This document shows positions 1 through 8,582 of a stretch of 64,000 bases of DNA, one piece after another. The DNA is from Pseudomonas anguilliseptica. Lineage in GTDB: Bacteria; Pseudomonadota; Gammaproteobacteria; Pseudomonadales; Pseudomonadaceae. The notes beneath the pieces were generated by a model, which saw only the letters and a list, made by a program, of their open reading frames with translations, was not told the DNA's origin and searched no databases. Each line of letters starts with the position of its first letter. Within the stretch, counting starts at the first letter, position 1. A program made the translations under genes and the position numbers. Location of the stretch: assembly GCF_900105355.1 (NCBI RefSeq), contig NZ_FNSC01000001.1:2542001-2606000 (forward strand). The letters are read 5' to 3'.

Positions 1-1183
1 GGCTGAGTGACTGTTCCTGGGCCAGGGCATTCTCGACCTCCTGCACGGCCGTCAGCAGCACCTTGCGATAGGCCCACCAACCGCCCTCGGCATCCGCCGC
101 TGCGGCCTGGGCCTGGGCGCGCAAGCTGCCTGCGTTGAACAGCGGCTGGGTGATGCCGCCGACCAAGGACCAGACGCCGTCGCCGGCGCCACCGAACAAC
201 GTGCTCATGGCACCCGATGCGGCGCTGCGGCCAAGGTTGCCGGACAGGTTGATCGACGGCAGCAGCGCCTTGTAGCTGGCTCGGGTCTGGGCGTCCAAGG
301 CTTGCAGACGGTGAAACGCGGCCTGGATGTCGGGTCGGCGAGCCAACACGCGCGCCGGCAGTTGGCGGGGTGGCATGAGTATCTCCGGCAATGGTGCCTC
401 GTCGACCAGCTGGGTTGCCTTGGGCATCCGTCCGAGCAACAGGTGCAAGCTCCGCCGGTTGCGCGCCAGGGCCTCAGTGCTGGCCATCAGGTCGGCGCGC
501 GCGCTCTGCTGCTCCAGGCGCACAGCGGAGAGGTCTTCCAGGGGCACGCCGCCGCCTCGATAGCTGTCCAGCACGATGCGCTCGATCTGCTCCAGGGCCT
601 CGAGCTGCTGCTGTTGGTTGCGCAGGCTGGCCTGCAGCGACCAGGCCTCGACCCAGGTGCGCAGAATGACCACGCTCAGGGCGTTACGTGCCGCGGCATA
701 GTCCTGCGCCAAGGCCGCATCCTCGGTTCGCGCCGCCGCGCCCTGATCGGCCAGCTTGCCCCACAGGTCCAGTTCCCAAGCGAGGTTCAGGCCAAACTCA
801 TAGGCCTGGCTGTGGCTGTAGTCGCGGTAGCTGCGGGTTTTGTTCCAGGCCAGGTCGAGGGCTGGATAGCGACGGGCGTCGACCGGCTTGAGCAGCAAGC
901 CGGACGCCTTGAGTCGCAGCGCCAGCTGATTCAGATCCGGGTTGGCGCGTTGCGCCTCGTGCAGCAATTCGGCCAGCCGTGGGTGTCTGAACAGGTCGTC
1001 CAGACTGTCGAAGAAGGGTTGTTCCTCCACCACGGACGCCGACTCGGCCTGCCAGCGTACAGGAAGGTCCACACGCGCCTGTTCGGCGCTGCGTTCAGGC
1101 GCTGTCAGTGAGCTGCAGCCTGCTTGCAACAGGGCTGCCAGCAGCCAGCCCAGCGTCGCGACACGCCTCGAATCGATAGACAT
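1..1183 (-). CDS. RND efflux outer-membrane factor lipoprotein (NodT/OprM type), 3' end off window
   Basis: The reading frame is open from the ATG at 1183 to the window edge, so the C-terminus is missing. The protein starts with a lipoprotein signal whose lipobox is LLQAGC (Cys at residue 23). Internal text is typical of the TolC/OprM superfamily, for example LNLAWELDLWGKL and VEAWSLQASLRNQQQQLEALEQ, with the second repeat ending in VQEVENALAQE. The family forms a trimeric outer-membrane channel for tripartite RND efflux pumps. I chose ATG 1183 over the in-frame ATG at 1195 because AGGG sits 6-9 bases ahead of it. The start lies just after the end of the broken DUF418 gene on the same strand, so the two may share a transcript. 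No pump or adaptor gene is visible in this window. Confidence 0.88.
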   Translation of the reverse strand, partial: MSIDSRRVATLGWLLAALLQAGCSSLTAPERSAEQARVDLPVRWQAESASVVEEQPFFDSLDDLFRHPRLAELLHEAQRANPDLNQLALRLKASGLLLKPVDARRYPALDLAWNKTRSYRDYSHSQAYEFGLNLAWELDLWGKLADQGAAARTEDAALAQDYAAARNALSVVILRTWVEAWSLQASLRNQQQQLEALEQIERIVLDSYRGGGVPLEDLSAVRLEQQSARADLMASTEALARNRRSLHLLLGRMPKATQLVDEAPLPEILMPPRQLPARVLARRPDIQAAFHRLQALDAQTRASYKALLPSINLSGNLGRSAASGAMSTLFGGAGDGVWSLVGGITQPLFNAGSLRAQAQAAAADAEGGWWAYRKVLLTAVQEVENALAQEQSLS

Positions 1184-1191
1184 GGCGACCC

Positions 1192-2404
1192 TCATGACGG
1201 CTCAACCGAGCCGTTTACGGGTTGCCCACGGCCCTTACTCAGCACACGCCACAACCCCTCGAAGGGACCGTACTGGAAACGTGCCAGCCAGGCATTGGCA
1301 AACAGCAGTTGCACCAGCCAGATGGCGGCGCAGACGCCCATCAGTTCACCAACCCAGGCCATGGCCATAGAACAGGCTGGTGGCGATCAGCGTCTGGCTC
1401 AGGTAGAGGGTTAACGCCATGCGCCCGGCGTTGCCCAGCCACTGCAACAACCTAAGTGCGGCGAAACGCTTGCAGAGCCACATCACCAGGCCGAGGTAAG
1501 CGCCGGCCAGCAGCAGGCTGGCAAAATAATTAGGCAGCTGGCCAACAGAGGCGGAAAAAGCGTACTGCCACTGGTGTTGCTGATTCAGCCACAGCCCCCA
1601 CAGCGTCAGCGGCAAGCCCAAGGCGAATCCCAACAACATCAGTCGAATATAAAAGCCACTGGAACGCTGAGCACTGGTGATGCCCAGGCGATACAACGCC
1701 ATGCCAAGCAGCATCAGGGCGCACACACGCCAGATCAGAAACAGTGGGAACAGCCCCAGATGCATCTCCAGCGCGGCTTCAATGCGCAATTCTAATTGGG
1801 TCAGCCAGGTGCCTTGCATCAGGGCAATTTCACGAGTCAGGGCGGCAGCATCCGGTTGCCACTTGGCCTGGGCCTCGGCGTCGACTGCGCCGCCGTCCAC
1901 CAGGATAAGCAGCACGGGTACGGTCAACAGCACGCCCGCCAGGATGATCTGACGCGCCGGCGGCCAGTTGCGCAACCCCATGATCAGCAAGGCGCACAGG
2001 GCGTAGATCAGTAGCACGTCGCCCGGTCACAGCAAATAGGCATGCAGTGCGCCGAACAGGGCCAGCCACAGGTGACGGCGCAGCAGGTAGCCTCGCGTAT
2101 TGCCGCCCTTACGCTGTTGCAGGTCGGACATCAGGGCTAGGCTGGTGCCGAACAGCAGGGAGAACAGGGTCATGAACTTCGATTCGGCGAACACATAGCT
2201 GAGGTCGAAGACCCAGGCGTCTGCCACCGATCCCGGCAGTACGCTGGGGTTGAAGTAGGCCATCTCGGGCAGACCGAAGGACTGGATATTCATGATCAGG
2301 ATGCCCAGCACGGCAACACCGCGGAGCACGTCGATGGCCATCAAACGGCCATTGGCCATAGGCCTTGGCCTACTAAACAACGGAAACAGGGAACCCAGAT
2401 GCAT
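1192..2404 (-). pseudogene. DUF418 family inner-membrane protein, broken by a stop codon and a frameshift
   Basis: Translation from ATG 2404 gives MHLGSLFPLF then the DUF418/YeiB N-terminal text MAIDVLRGVAVLGILIMNIQ. An in-frame TGA at 2027-2029 follows HAYLL, where the family has a Trp before G-D-(I/V)-L; TGG to TGA is the simplest change. The same frame resumes (PGD, LLIYAL) and runs through several membrane segments to LFYGHGLGW, where it hits a second stop near 1346. The rest of the family's C-terminus (ELMGVCAAIWLVQLLF, then WLARFQYGPFEGLWR) continues in another frame to a TGA at 1192-1194. Reassembled, the protein is about 400 aa, the normal family length. Two independent lesions argue for a real pseudogene over one sequencing error. 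DUF418 proteins are polytopic membrane proteins of unknown function related to acyltransferase families. Confidence 0.85.
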
Positions 2405-2574
2405 ACCGACCTTCTTTAGCGTTTTAGACGCGGCAGTATCGGTAAAACTGTCAGAGGGGGCTGTTGCGCTTCGGTAGGGGTTTGTCAGCGACTGTCAGCG
2501 TGGAAAGTGCAGGCAGATGCGGCTGCCGCCCAGGGCGCTGTCTTCGATCAGCATCTGGCCCTGGTGCGGTTGTA
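2375..2574. repeat. Left copy of imperfect 200-bp direct repeat flanking the DUF2860 gene
   Basis: This stretch covers the first codons of the DUF418 gene, its upstream spacer and a remnant of a histidine-kinase 3' end. It matches 3626-3837 with scattered substitutions: shared blocks include AAACAACGGAAACAGG, GCATACCGACCTTCTTT, GCGGCAGTATCGGT and GGAAAGTGCAGGCAGATGC. The two copies bracket one complete gene (2616-3587). Confidence 0.8.
2495..2574 (-). pseudogene. Histidine-kinase C-terminal remnant
   Basis: Read on the minus strand this encodes QMLIEDSALGGSRICLHFPR followed by TGA at 2495-2497. It is the same as the last residues of the intact kinase at 3757-5049 (QILIEDSTLGGSRICLHFPR) with a few changes. 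Nothing kinase-like precedes it: upstream lies the intergenic region of the DUF2860 gene. It is the leftover of a duplication or of a recombination that inserted the neighbouring gene. Confidence 0.8.
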
Positions 2575-2615
2575 CCTACCCGTTATCCGTTGCCAACAAA
2601 GACATGCAACAGGGG

Positions 2616-3587
2616 TTAAAACGTGTAGGTCATGGCTAAATCAATGCCTTGGCTTTCACCTTCATAAAACTTGATATTGCTGTTGTCTTTACTGTAATGC
2701 AGCCCTGCGCTCAGCTCCCAGTTCGGCAGGTTGAATGGCCGCAGATAGGTGGCTTCTAGGCCCAGAGCATAGCTATCGAGGTCTTGCTTCTTGGCAAAGA
2801 TCGGATTGACGTCATCGCTCTTTAGCGCAGAGCTCGTCAGATGGGCACCGAGCTCCCAGCCTTGCAGGCCCAGGTAGGCGTAGCTCAGGTCAAACTGCAT
2901 GCCGTCCATCGCCATGGCTCCGCCATCAAGATTCCGATTAACATAGCTCAGGCTCGGGGTGATCAGGTGGACGCTGGATGGCATCCAGTGATAGCTAACC
3001 GCGAGCGTCTTCTCGTCACCCTCACGGTTGAGCAGTTCCCGCTGCGCCGGGGTCAGCCGGAGTGCGGTGCCACTGAATTCGTCGTCCACTTCGATGGAGC
3101 GCTGGCTGTAGGTGATATCGAAGTCCGACTCGAAGATGTGCTCCCAACCAAAGATCATGCCAGTGCCACTGGTCTCGGTATCGTCGCGCTCAACCCCGAC
3201 TGCGTAAGGGTCTTTCCACACCTCGTCGCCCCCGGACAACAACAGGCTGGCGCGCAGATTGCCTAGGTTACCCAGACCTTGGCGAATACCGGCACCGAGG
3301 TCGCCTTGGTCACCGTGCTCGGTACCCGCGAACAGCTGAGTGCGGCTGCCAATAAAGGTGTAAGACAGTTCAAGGCCAGGACCAACCTCAGTACCGCTAT
3401 CGGTCTTGGGGGAACTGTAGAGCGAGTCGATGACTTCAGCACCAGCTATGTTGTTTTTGAGCGATCTGCTTCCGACGGCAAGCGTTACGGAGCCAGCAAA
3501 GCCAGCCGTAGCCGGAATCTGGTCATAGGCTTGCGCCGTGAAGATCATGACACTGTTGATGGCCACGCATAGCAATTTCTTGTTCAT
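2616..3587 (-). CDS. DUF2860-like outer-membrane beta-barrel protein
   Basis: The 323-aa product has a signal peptide (MNKKLLCVAINSVMIFTAQA, cleavage expected after AQA) and then alternating hydrophobic/polar strands with many aromatic residues, ending in ...MTYTF, the C-terminal Phe typical of outer-membrane barrels. The mature start YDQIPATAGFAGSVTLAVG and the following NNIAGAEVIDSL resemble the DUF2860 family as I remember it, whose function is not known. Base composition is less GC-rich than its neighbours. The gene sits alone between two imperfect direct repeats that contain pieces of both neighbouring genes, suggesting it arrived by recombination. It could alternatively be another small porin family. 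Confidence 0.65.
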   Translation of the reverse strand: MNKKLLCVAINSVMIFTAQAYDQIPATAGFAGSVTLAVGSRSLKNNIAGAEVIDSLYSSPKTDSGTEVGPGLELSYTFIGSRTQLFAGTEHGDQGDLGAGIRQGLGNLGNLRASLLLSGGDEVWKDPYAVGVERDDTETSGTGMIFGWEHIFESDFDITYSQRSIEVDDEFSGTALRLTPAQRELLNREGDEKTLAVSYHWMPSSVHLITPSLSYVNRNLDGGAMAMDGMQFDLSYAYLGLQGWELGAHLTSSALKSDDVNPIFAKKQDLDSYALGLEATYLRPFNLPNWELSAGLHYSKDNSNIKFYEGESQGIDLAMTYTF

Positions 3588-3625
3588 GGTATCTCTCTGT
3601 GACGTGATAGGGCGCTTTAGGTAGG

Positions 3626-3837
3626 AAACAACGGAAACAGGAAATCCCGACGCATACCGACCTTCTTTGGCGATTTAGGTGCGGCAGTATCGGTTGGGCG
3701 GTGAGCAGATGTTGTGGCGTTTCGGTAGGGAGTTTGTCAGCGATTGTCAGCGATTGTCAGCGCGGAAAGTGCAGGCAGATGCGGCTGCCGCCCAGGGTGC
3801 TGTCTTCGATGAGGATTTGCCCTTGGTGTTGCTGCAC
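3626..3837. repeat. Right copy of imperfect direct repeat, with a 10-bp tandem repeat
   Basis: This matches 2375-2574. It contains a dead copy of the DUF418 start (on the minus strand: ATG, then MRRDFLFPLF and a stop after three more codons), the spacer, and the true 3' end of the kinase gene. Just before the kinase stop the unit TTGTCAGCGA is repeated about three times (3734-3760), against two units in the left copy. Confidence 0.78.
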
Positions 3838-5049
3838 AATGCGCTGGACGATTGCCAGGCCCAGGCCAAACCCACCGATGGCCCGGCTGCGGCTCTGGTC
3901 CAGGCGGGTGAACGGCAACAGCACCCGTTGCCGGTCGGCGAGCGGAATGCCATGGCCATCGTCCTCGACCACCAGGGTCAGGTGGTCGGCCTGTTGCTGC
4001 ACGCTGATTTGCACCTGCTGGCGGGCATAGCGCTGGGCATTGCGCAGCAGGTTACTGAAGGCTCGCAACAGGTCGCATTCACTGGCTTCTAGCTGCAGCT
4101 CGTCGTCACACTCAAGCCGGTAGTTCAGGCCCGACTGCAGCGGCCCGAGCTTGTTCAGCTGCTGCGTTAGCAACGGTTTGAGGCACAGGGACTGCTTGCT
4201 GATGGCGTCGCCGCTGTGGCGCAGCCGTGCATAGGTCAGCAACTCATCCACCAGTTCGTCGAGTGCATCGATGTCCACATCCATCTCGGCGATCTGCTCG
4301 CGTAGCCGCTCGACATCGTCAGTACTGCGGGTCAGGTCCAGGGCAAAGCGCAGGTTGGCGATCGGTGTGCGCAACTCGTGGGCCACCGCACCGGTCATGG
4401 CCTGCTGCTCCTGCAACAGTTGATCGAGTTGCTGGGCCATGCCGTTGATGTCACTGGCTAATTTGCCCAGCGGTGCTGGGGCCTTTTCATCGGCGCGGGC
4501 ATCCAGTCGACCCGTTCCGATCTCGCGGCTGACCTGGGCCAGTTGATAGATATGGCGTACCAAGGGACGCGCCAACCACCAGACTGACAAGGCGATGCCC
4601 AACAGCAAACCGAACAGCAGCACCAGCAAGATCCAGTTGTAACCGGCATAGAGCTGGTTGCTGGCCTGGTAGCGCAAGACTCGCTCGGGGTATCCGGCCA
4701 GCGGGTAGTAGAGAGTGATGCTTTCTGCCAACGAGTCGAGGTCGAGACGAACTGCTACACCCTCGGCTTGCATTTGTTGACGCTCGGCTGCGGTCAACGT
4801 ATCGAGCGTCACGCTGTCGATAGCAAAGGGGTAGTCACCGGCCATTGGTTGCAACAGGCCAGGCCATTGGGTTTGCGGCACATCTGACAGGCGCTGCTGA
4901 ATCAGGCTATTGAGCGCGCGAGTGAGCCAGATATTCTCCTGGGCCATGCTCGTTTCATACTGTCGCCCGAGCAGAGTGGAGGCAATCAGAAGGGAAATCA
5001 CCAGAGCCATGACCAGACCCAGATAGAAACGCACGAAGAACTTCAGCAT
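3757..5049 (-). CDS. RstB-like sensor histidine kinase
   Basis: The 430-aa product has a membrane segment at about residues 10-28, a periplasmic sensor of about 105 residues, a second membrane segment at 138-160, a HAMP linker, then HisKA with the phospho-acceptor in AVAHELRTPI (His224). The ATPase domain shows an N box (SNLLRNAQRYA), a G1 box (VEDDGHGIP) and a G2 box (GGFGLGLAI). All catalytic residues are present. It should autophosphorylate and pass the phosphate to the regulator encoded just upstream. Its ATG overlaps the regulator's TGA by one base (TGATG), so translation is probably coupled. Its layout resembles RstB, but the signal is not known. The last 80 bp are duplicated at 2495-2574. 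Confidence 0.9.
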   Translation of the reverse strand: MLKFFVRFYLGLVMALVISLLIASTLLGRQYETSMAQENIWLTRALNSLIQQRLSDVPQTQWPGLLQPMAGDYPFAIDSVTLDTLTAAERQQMQAEGVAVRLDLDSLAESITLYYPLAGYPERVLRYQASNQLYAGYNWILLVLLFGLLLGIALSVWWLARPLVRHIYQLAQVSREIGTGRLDARADEKAPAPLGKLASDINGMAQQLDQLLQEQQAMTGAVAHELRTPIANLRFALDLTRSTDDVERLREQIAEMDVDIDALDELVDELLTYARLRHSGDAISKQSLCLKPLLTQQLNKLGPLQSGLNYRLECDDELQLEASECDLLRAFSNLLRNAQRYARQQVQISVQQQADHLTLVVEDDGHGIPLADRQRVLLPFTRLDQSRSRAIGGFGLGLAIVQRIVQQHQGQILIEDSTLGGSRICLHFPR

Positions 5050-5762
5050 CAGTTAGCCAAGAACAAATAGCCCTTGCTGCGCACCGACTTGATATAGCGG
5101 TGTGGAGGCAGGCTGTCGTCGAGTTTCTTGCGCAGGGTCGAGATGCGTTGATCCAGCGAGCGGTCCAGGCCGTCGTATTCGATGCCGCGCACGGCTTGGA
5201 ACAGGCGCTCGCGGCTGAGGATCTGGCCGGCGTGCTGCATCAATACCTGGAGCAGGTCGAACTCGGCGTCGGTGAACTCGAGCAACTGCTGCTGCTGATA
5301 CACCTGCCGATTAACTCCATCCAGTTGGATATCCTGCACGGCTAATCGCTGCAAGGGGGAGGCAGTCTCGACGACAGGCGCAGAGCTACGCCGCCACAGG
5401 GCATTGATCCGTGCCAGCAGCACATGCGGGCGCAGTGGCTTGGTCATGAAGTCATCGATGCCCAGATTCAGCGCTGATGCTTCGGTCAGGTCATCGTCCT
5501 GGGCGGTGATCATCAGAATCGGCCCAGTGTAGCTAGGACGAAGCTGCTGGCACACGGCGATACCGTCCAGTCCAGGCAACATCAAATCGAGAATAATCAG
5601 ATCCGGCAGCGTGGCTAGAACGAGGGCCTGCACCTCGTTACCCCGATCACAATGACTGACCGCAAAGCCTTCGCTGCGCAGAAAAGTCTGGATCAGGCTC
5701 GATAGGCGAGGATCGTCCTCCACGAGGAGGATGTTTTTTTGCAACAGAGGATCATTAACCAC
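5049..5762 (-). CDS. RstA-like OmpR-family response regulator
   Basis: The 237-aa protein has a receiver domain with the acidic pair in LLVEDDPRL, the phospho-acceptor Asp59 in LIILDLMLPG, and Lys108 in MTKPLRPH. The C-terminal winged helix includes RGIEYDGLDRSLDQRISTLR and ends KSVRSKGYLFLAN, strongly like RstA of enteric bacteria. The start chosen is GTG at 5762 (MVNDPLLQKN); an internal TTG is possible. It is the first gene of a two-gene operon with the kinase. The upstream 190 bp contain no gene I can see. Targets are unknown, though a regulator of this class often controls neighbouring envelope genes. Confidence 0.9.
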   Translation of the reverse strand: MVNDPLLQKNILLVEDDPRLSSLIQTFLRSEGFAVSHCDRGNEVQALVLATLPDLIILDLMLPGLDGIAVCQQLRPSYTGPILMITAQDDDLTEASALNLGIDDFMTKPLRPHVLLARINALWRRSSAPVVETASPLQRLAVQDIQLDGVNRQVYQQQQLLEFTDAEFDLLQVLMQHAGQILSRERLFQAVRGIEYDGLDRSLDQRISTLRKKLDDSLPPHRYIKSVRSKGYLFLAN

Positions 5763-5955
5763 GTGACATACGATCCAATTGACAGGGGTTCTCGAAGCGT
5801 CACAAATGCTATGCCCTCAGAAGACACAGCACAAACTCAGAATGATACTAGATCCAAAATACAGCGGATTGAATCGGCCCTACGCTTATAAGGGGAATTG
5901 AGTGACTGCTTTTGGGCCAGAATGTGTAAAAACGACCTGGTGAAGCCTGGCGACA

Positions 5956-6261
5956 ATGGCCAGCGGTGAAGCGCTCTTTCTGGGCATAACTGGCAAGCGC
6001 ATCCAGAAAAGTAAGCTAACGACGCTTGTTGGTGCGTACATCCGGCGTTCCGGCATCGGTAAAAGTGGTTCCTGCCACGCGCTTCGTCACGCAACAGCGA
6101 CACACATGCTGCGCAATGGGGCGGACATCCGTTATGTGCAGGAAATGCTGGGGCACAAGTGCATCGAAAGCACCCAGATATACACACACGTGACCATCAC
6201 GGACCTTCAAGGCGTGTATAGCAAAACGCATCCGTCAGCCCTGGGCCCACAGTCGAGCTGA
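5956..6261 (+). pseudogene. Tyrosine recombinase (integrase) C-terminal fragment
   Basis: The fragment encodes the catalytic end of a phage-type integrase: CHALRHATATHMLRNG carries the His-x-x-Arg box, VQEMLGHKCIESTQIYTHV carries the Gly-His and the nucleophilic Tyr. The core-binding domain and the first catalytic Arg are absent, and an in-frame stop lies at 5941-5943, so it cannot act as a recombinase. It is probably the relic of an integrated element that brought in the Rhs fragment downstream. Confidence 0.8.
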
Positions 6262-6563
6262 TCTTGATTCGGCACTGAGTGGCGGAGCTCAGGGTAGAAG
6301 GTCCGCCACTCACTCTGTAATGTGCTGCCGATGTGATTAGGTAGCTCGGGAGCCAGAGGTGCTGATGTGAATTAGTTTACAGCTACTTCCGCGATTACGA
6401 CCCCGAGACTGGGCGGTACGTCGAAAGTGATCCGATTGGGCTCAGCGGCGGACTTAATACCTATGGGTATGTCAAGGGTAATCCTCTAGTCTACTCAGAT
6501 CGTTATGGGCTAAAAGTTGTTTTCGACGACAGTGCGCCCGGTATTGGTAGGCGGTTGCAGGAG

Positions 6564-7648
6564 CTGAGTGCAACACGGTTATTGAATTGACGCTGGCGCA
6601 TCATGCCGCATAGCCATGGCTTCTTGCATTACTTCGCTCATGACTTCGATCGGGCACTTGAAGTCGAAGCGCTTACGCGGCCGCATATTCAGTTGCAGTG
6701 CAATGGCATCCAACTGTTCTTGGCTGTGTCCCGACAAGTCTGTGCCCTTGGGCAGGTACTGGCGAATGAGGCCGTTGATGTTTTCGTTGCTGCCGCGCTG
6801 CCAGGGGCTGTGTGGGTCGCAGAAGTAGATCGCTATGCCGGTTCTCTGGGTGATCTCGGCGTGCCGCGCCATCTCCCGGCCCTGGTCGTAGGTCATGCTC
6901 TTACGCATCGCCAGCGGCATACGATTGAGTGCGGCGCTGAAACCTTCCATCGCCGAGGTCGCCGTCGCATCGTTCATCTTGATCAGCATCAGGTAGCCAC
7001 TGGTGCGTTCTACCAAGGTGCCGACCGACGAGGCGTTGGCCTTGCCCTTGATAAGGTCGCCCTCCCAGTGGCCCGGCATCAGGCGGTCTTCAATCTCCGG
7101 CGGGCGCACGTGAATACTGACCAGCTCCGGGAGCTGGCCACGTCGATCCACGCCGCCAGAGCGCGGCCTGCGCGTCGTCTTGCTTTGGCGCAGGCAGATA
7201 ATCAGCTCCTTGCGCAGCTCGCCGACCGGCAAGGCATAGATCGCGGTATAGATCGTCTCGCGACAGACGTAGGCATCTCTGAGGCTGGGTATGTTCATGC
7301 TGCGCAGCTTGCCGGCAATCTGCTCGGGAGACAAACGCTCACGCAGCATATGGGTCACCAACTCGAAGCGTTCACTACCGGGCAGCAGCTTTCGCTTGGG
7401 CCGGCAGACTTGGCGCCGGGCTCTCATCTGCTGCTGCGCCGCACGGGCCGAGTAACGACCGCAGACCTCTCGATTACGGCGCAACTCGCGACTGATAGTC
7501 GAGGGGGATCGGTTGATCAGGTGGGCAATCTTGCGCAGGCTAAAGCCTTGGGCATGACCGATTTGAATAGTGGCGCGCTCTTCAACGCTGAGTTCGGAAT
7601 AAGACATAGGGGCAGCACCGTATCGGAAAGATCAGGTGTTGCACTCAG
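6564..7648 (-). mobile_element. IS30-family insertion sequence in the Rhs toxin tip
   Basis: The ends are perfect 13-bp inverted repeats CTGAGTGCAACAC at 6564-6576 and, inverted, 7636-7648. One transposase gene fills the element. I do not see a clear 2-3 bp target duplication (GAG on the left, TTT on the right), so the true termini may be off by a few bases or the element may have been rearranged. Confidence 0.85.
6579..7607 (-). CDS. IS30-family transposase
   Basis: The 342-aa product starts with an N-terminal helix-turn-helix (FSLRKIAHLINRSPSTISRE) and carries a DDE catalytic core: PGHWEGDLIKG (first Asp), MTYDQGREMARH (second Asp) and PWQRGSNENINGLIRQYLP (Glu), the last being diagnostic of IS30. 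The length is usual for the family and no stop or frameshift is present, so the enzyme may be active. The plus-strand frame opposite it is a shadow. Confidence 0.93.
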   Translation of the reverse strand: MSYSELSVEERATIQIGHAQGFSLRKIAHLINRSPSTISRELRRNREVCGRYSARAAQQQMRARRQVCRPKRKLLPGSERFELVTHMLRERLSPEQIAGKLRSMNIPSLRDAYVCRETIYTAIYALPVGELRKELIICLRQSKTTRRPRSGGVDRRGQLPELVSIHVRPPEIEDRLMPGHWEGDLIKGKANASSVGTLVERTSGYLMLIKMNDATATSAMEGFSAALNRMPLAMRKSMTYDQGREMARHAEITQRTGIAIYFCDPHSPWQRGSNENINGLIRQYLPKGTDLSGHSQEQLDAIALQLNMRPRKRFDFKCPIEVMSEVMQEAMAMRHDAPASIQ

Positions 7649-8014
7649 TTTTTGCCGCCGCCGTATATTGAAAAGCGATTATGAGGCTTTGAAGACGACA
7701 GAGCATGGCGCTAAAATGTGCAAACAGCTTGAAGACTTGCCAGGCAATTACACTATAACAACAGTTGGAGCGCCAAATACTGCATGGTATAACGGTGAAA
7801 AGCTGACTATAAGAATAGATCCAGGTTATCGCCCTGTCATTGATACAAGCGAAGGAAGAATGCACTCCGATCCAATTAGTCTTATGGGACACGAAGTTGG
7901 GCATGCAGCCACAAAAACTTTCGACGAAATGACCAATATTAACAATAATGAGAATCCTATTCGGAAAGAGCTAGGGCTCCCACCAAGAACTAGTCACAAG
8001 GCGCATAAATCGTT

Positions 8015-8385
8015 ATGAATTTTAGAATTATATTTTTAGTCGCAGTGTCTTTTTCTGCATCGGGGTGTGCCTCACTTAAAAGTGAGTGCGGAAGCGCTTC
8101 GTATATACCATTCGATGCTCTTTTGTATGCTGCAGAAAATGAGGAAAGCATCGCTGAAAGAGCTTTTTATAAAAAAGCGATAACTAGTGAAGGGTTTTCA
8201 GATATTATAAATTCTGATTTTACATCTGATCAGCTTGGATACAAAAAGGCGATACAAGAGCTGTAATAGTTATTTCTGGTGATACCTATTTTGTAGACGT
8301 GAATGGCGTGATCAGAAATGGTGACAAATATTCAAGGGTCGAAATTAGTAAATTTGAAAGCGCCTTGTCAGAAACGTGTCAGTGA
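8015..8385 (+). pseudogene. Lipoprotein, candidate immunity protein of the Rhs tip, frameshifted
   Basis: The ATG at 8015 overlaps the toxin stop (ATGA), the usual arrangement of toxin and immunity genes. The product begins with a lipoprotein signal (IIFLVAVSFSASGC). The frame ends early at a TAA just after AIQEL. If one A is added to the A5 run at 8243-8247, the frame continues KKGDTRAVIVISGDTYFVDV and on to ALSETCQ with a stop at 8383-8385, giving about 123 aa. Base composition is clearly lower in GC than the surrounding chromosome. A periplasmic lipoprotein would fit protection against a metalloprotease delivered to that compartment; this role is inferred from position only. Confidence 0.68.
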
Positions 8386-8471
8386 CATGTGGCTTGCATC
8401 CGGATTCAAATGATTGGTGCTCTAGGTCAAGCAGTAACAAGTTAGGTTGAATTTCCTGCATGTAAATTAAG

Positions 8472-8495
8472 CCCAGCCACGCGCTGGGATTTTTA
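8472..8495 (+). terminator. Rho-independent terminator after the immunity candidate
   Basis: CCCAGC (8472-8477), five-base loop, GCTGGG (8483-8488), then ATTTTTATT. It would end a transcript from the Rhs tip and lipoprotein. Confidence 0.7.
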
Positions 8496-8582
8496 TTCAT
8501 TGATTTTCTTGTGGTGATCACTTGTGGGGTTTCGTATTTATTTGGTTGCGGTAATACTTGCAGATTACACCGCGCACTCTGA

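Larger units (their letters stand above)
6378..8018 (+). pseudogene. Orphan Rhs tip with HExxH metalloprotease toxin domain, split by IS30
   Basis: From 6378 the plus strand encodes the Rhs core end: YFRDYDPETGRYVESDPIGL, then NTYGYVKGNPL and DRYGL, followed by a variable region (VVFDDSAPGIGRRLQE). An IS30-family element lies at 6564-7648. Beyond it the variable region resumes (ILKSDYEALKTTEHGAKMC) and contains LMGHEVGHA, a zinc-protease HExxH motif, then NENPIRKELGLPPR, the pattern of Rhs/M91-type metalloprotease tips. It ends at TGA 8016-8018. The N-terminal Rhs cage is missing. Such fragments can serve as donor cassettes that replace the tip of a full-length Rhs gene. The frame across the IS cannot be joined cleanly from what I see. 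Confidence 0.82.

Noticed and set aside
302..1111. Plus-strand frames at the left edge
   Set aside because: They are complementary to the efflux outer-membrane gene, which has the lipobox and family motifs.
6603..7650. Long plus-strand open frame opposite the IS30 transposase running into the Rhs toxin
   Set aside because: It is the complement of a clear transposase. Only the part after 7648 encodes the Rhs-like toxin sequence.
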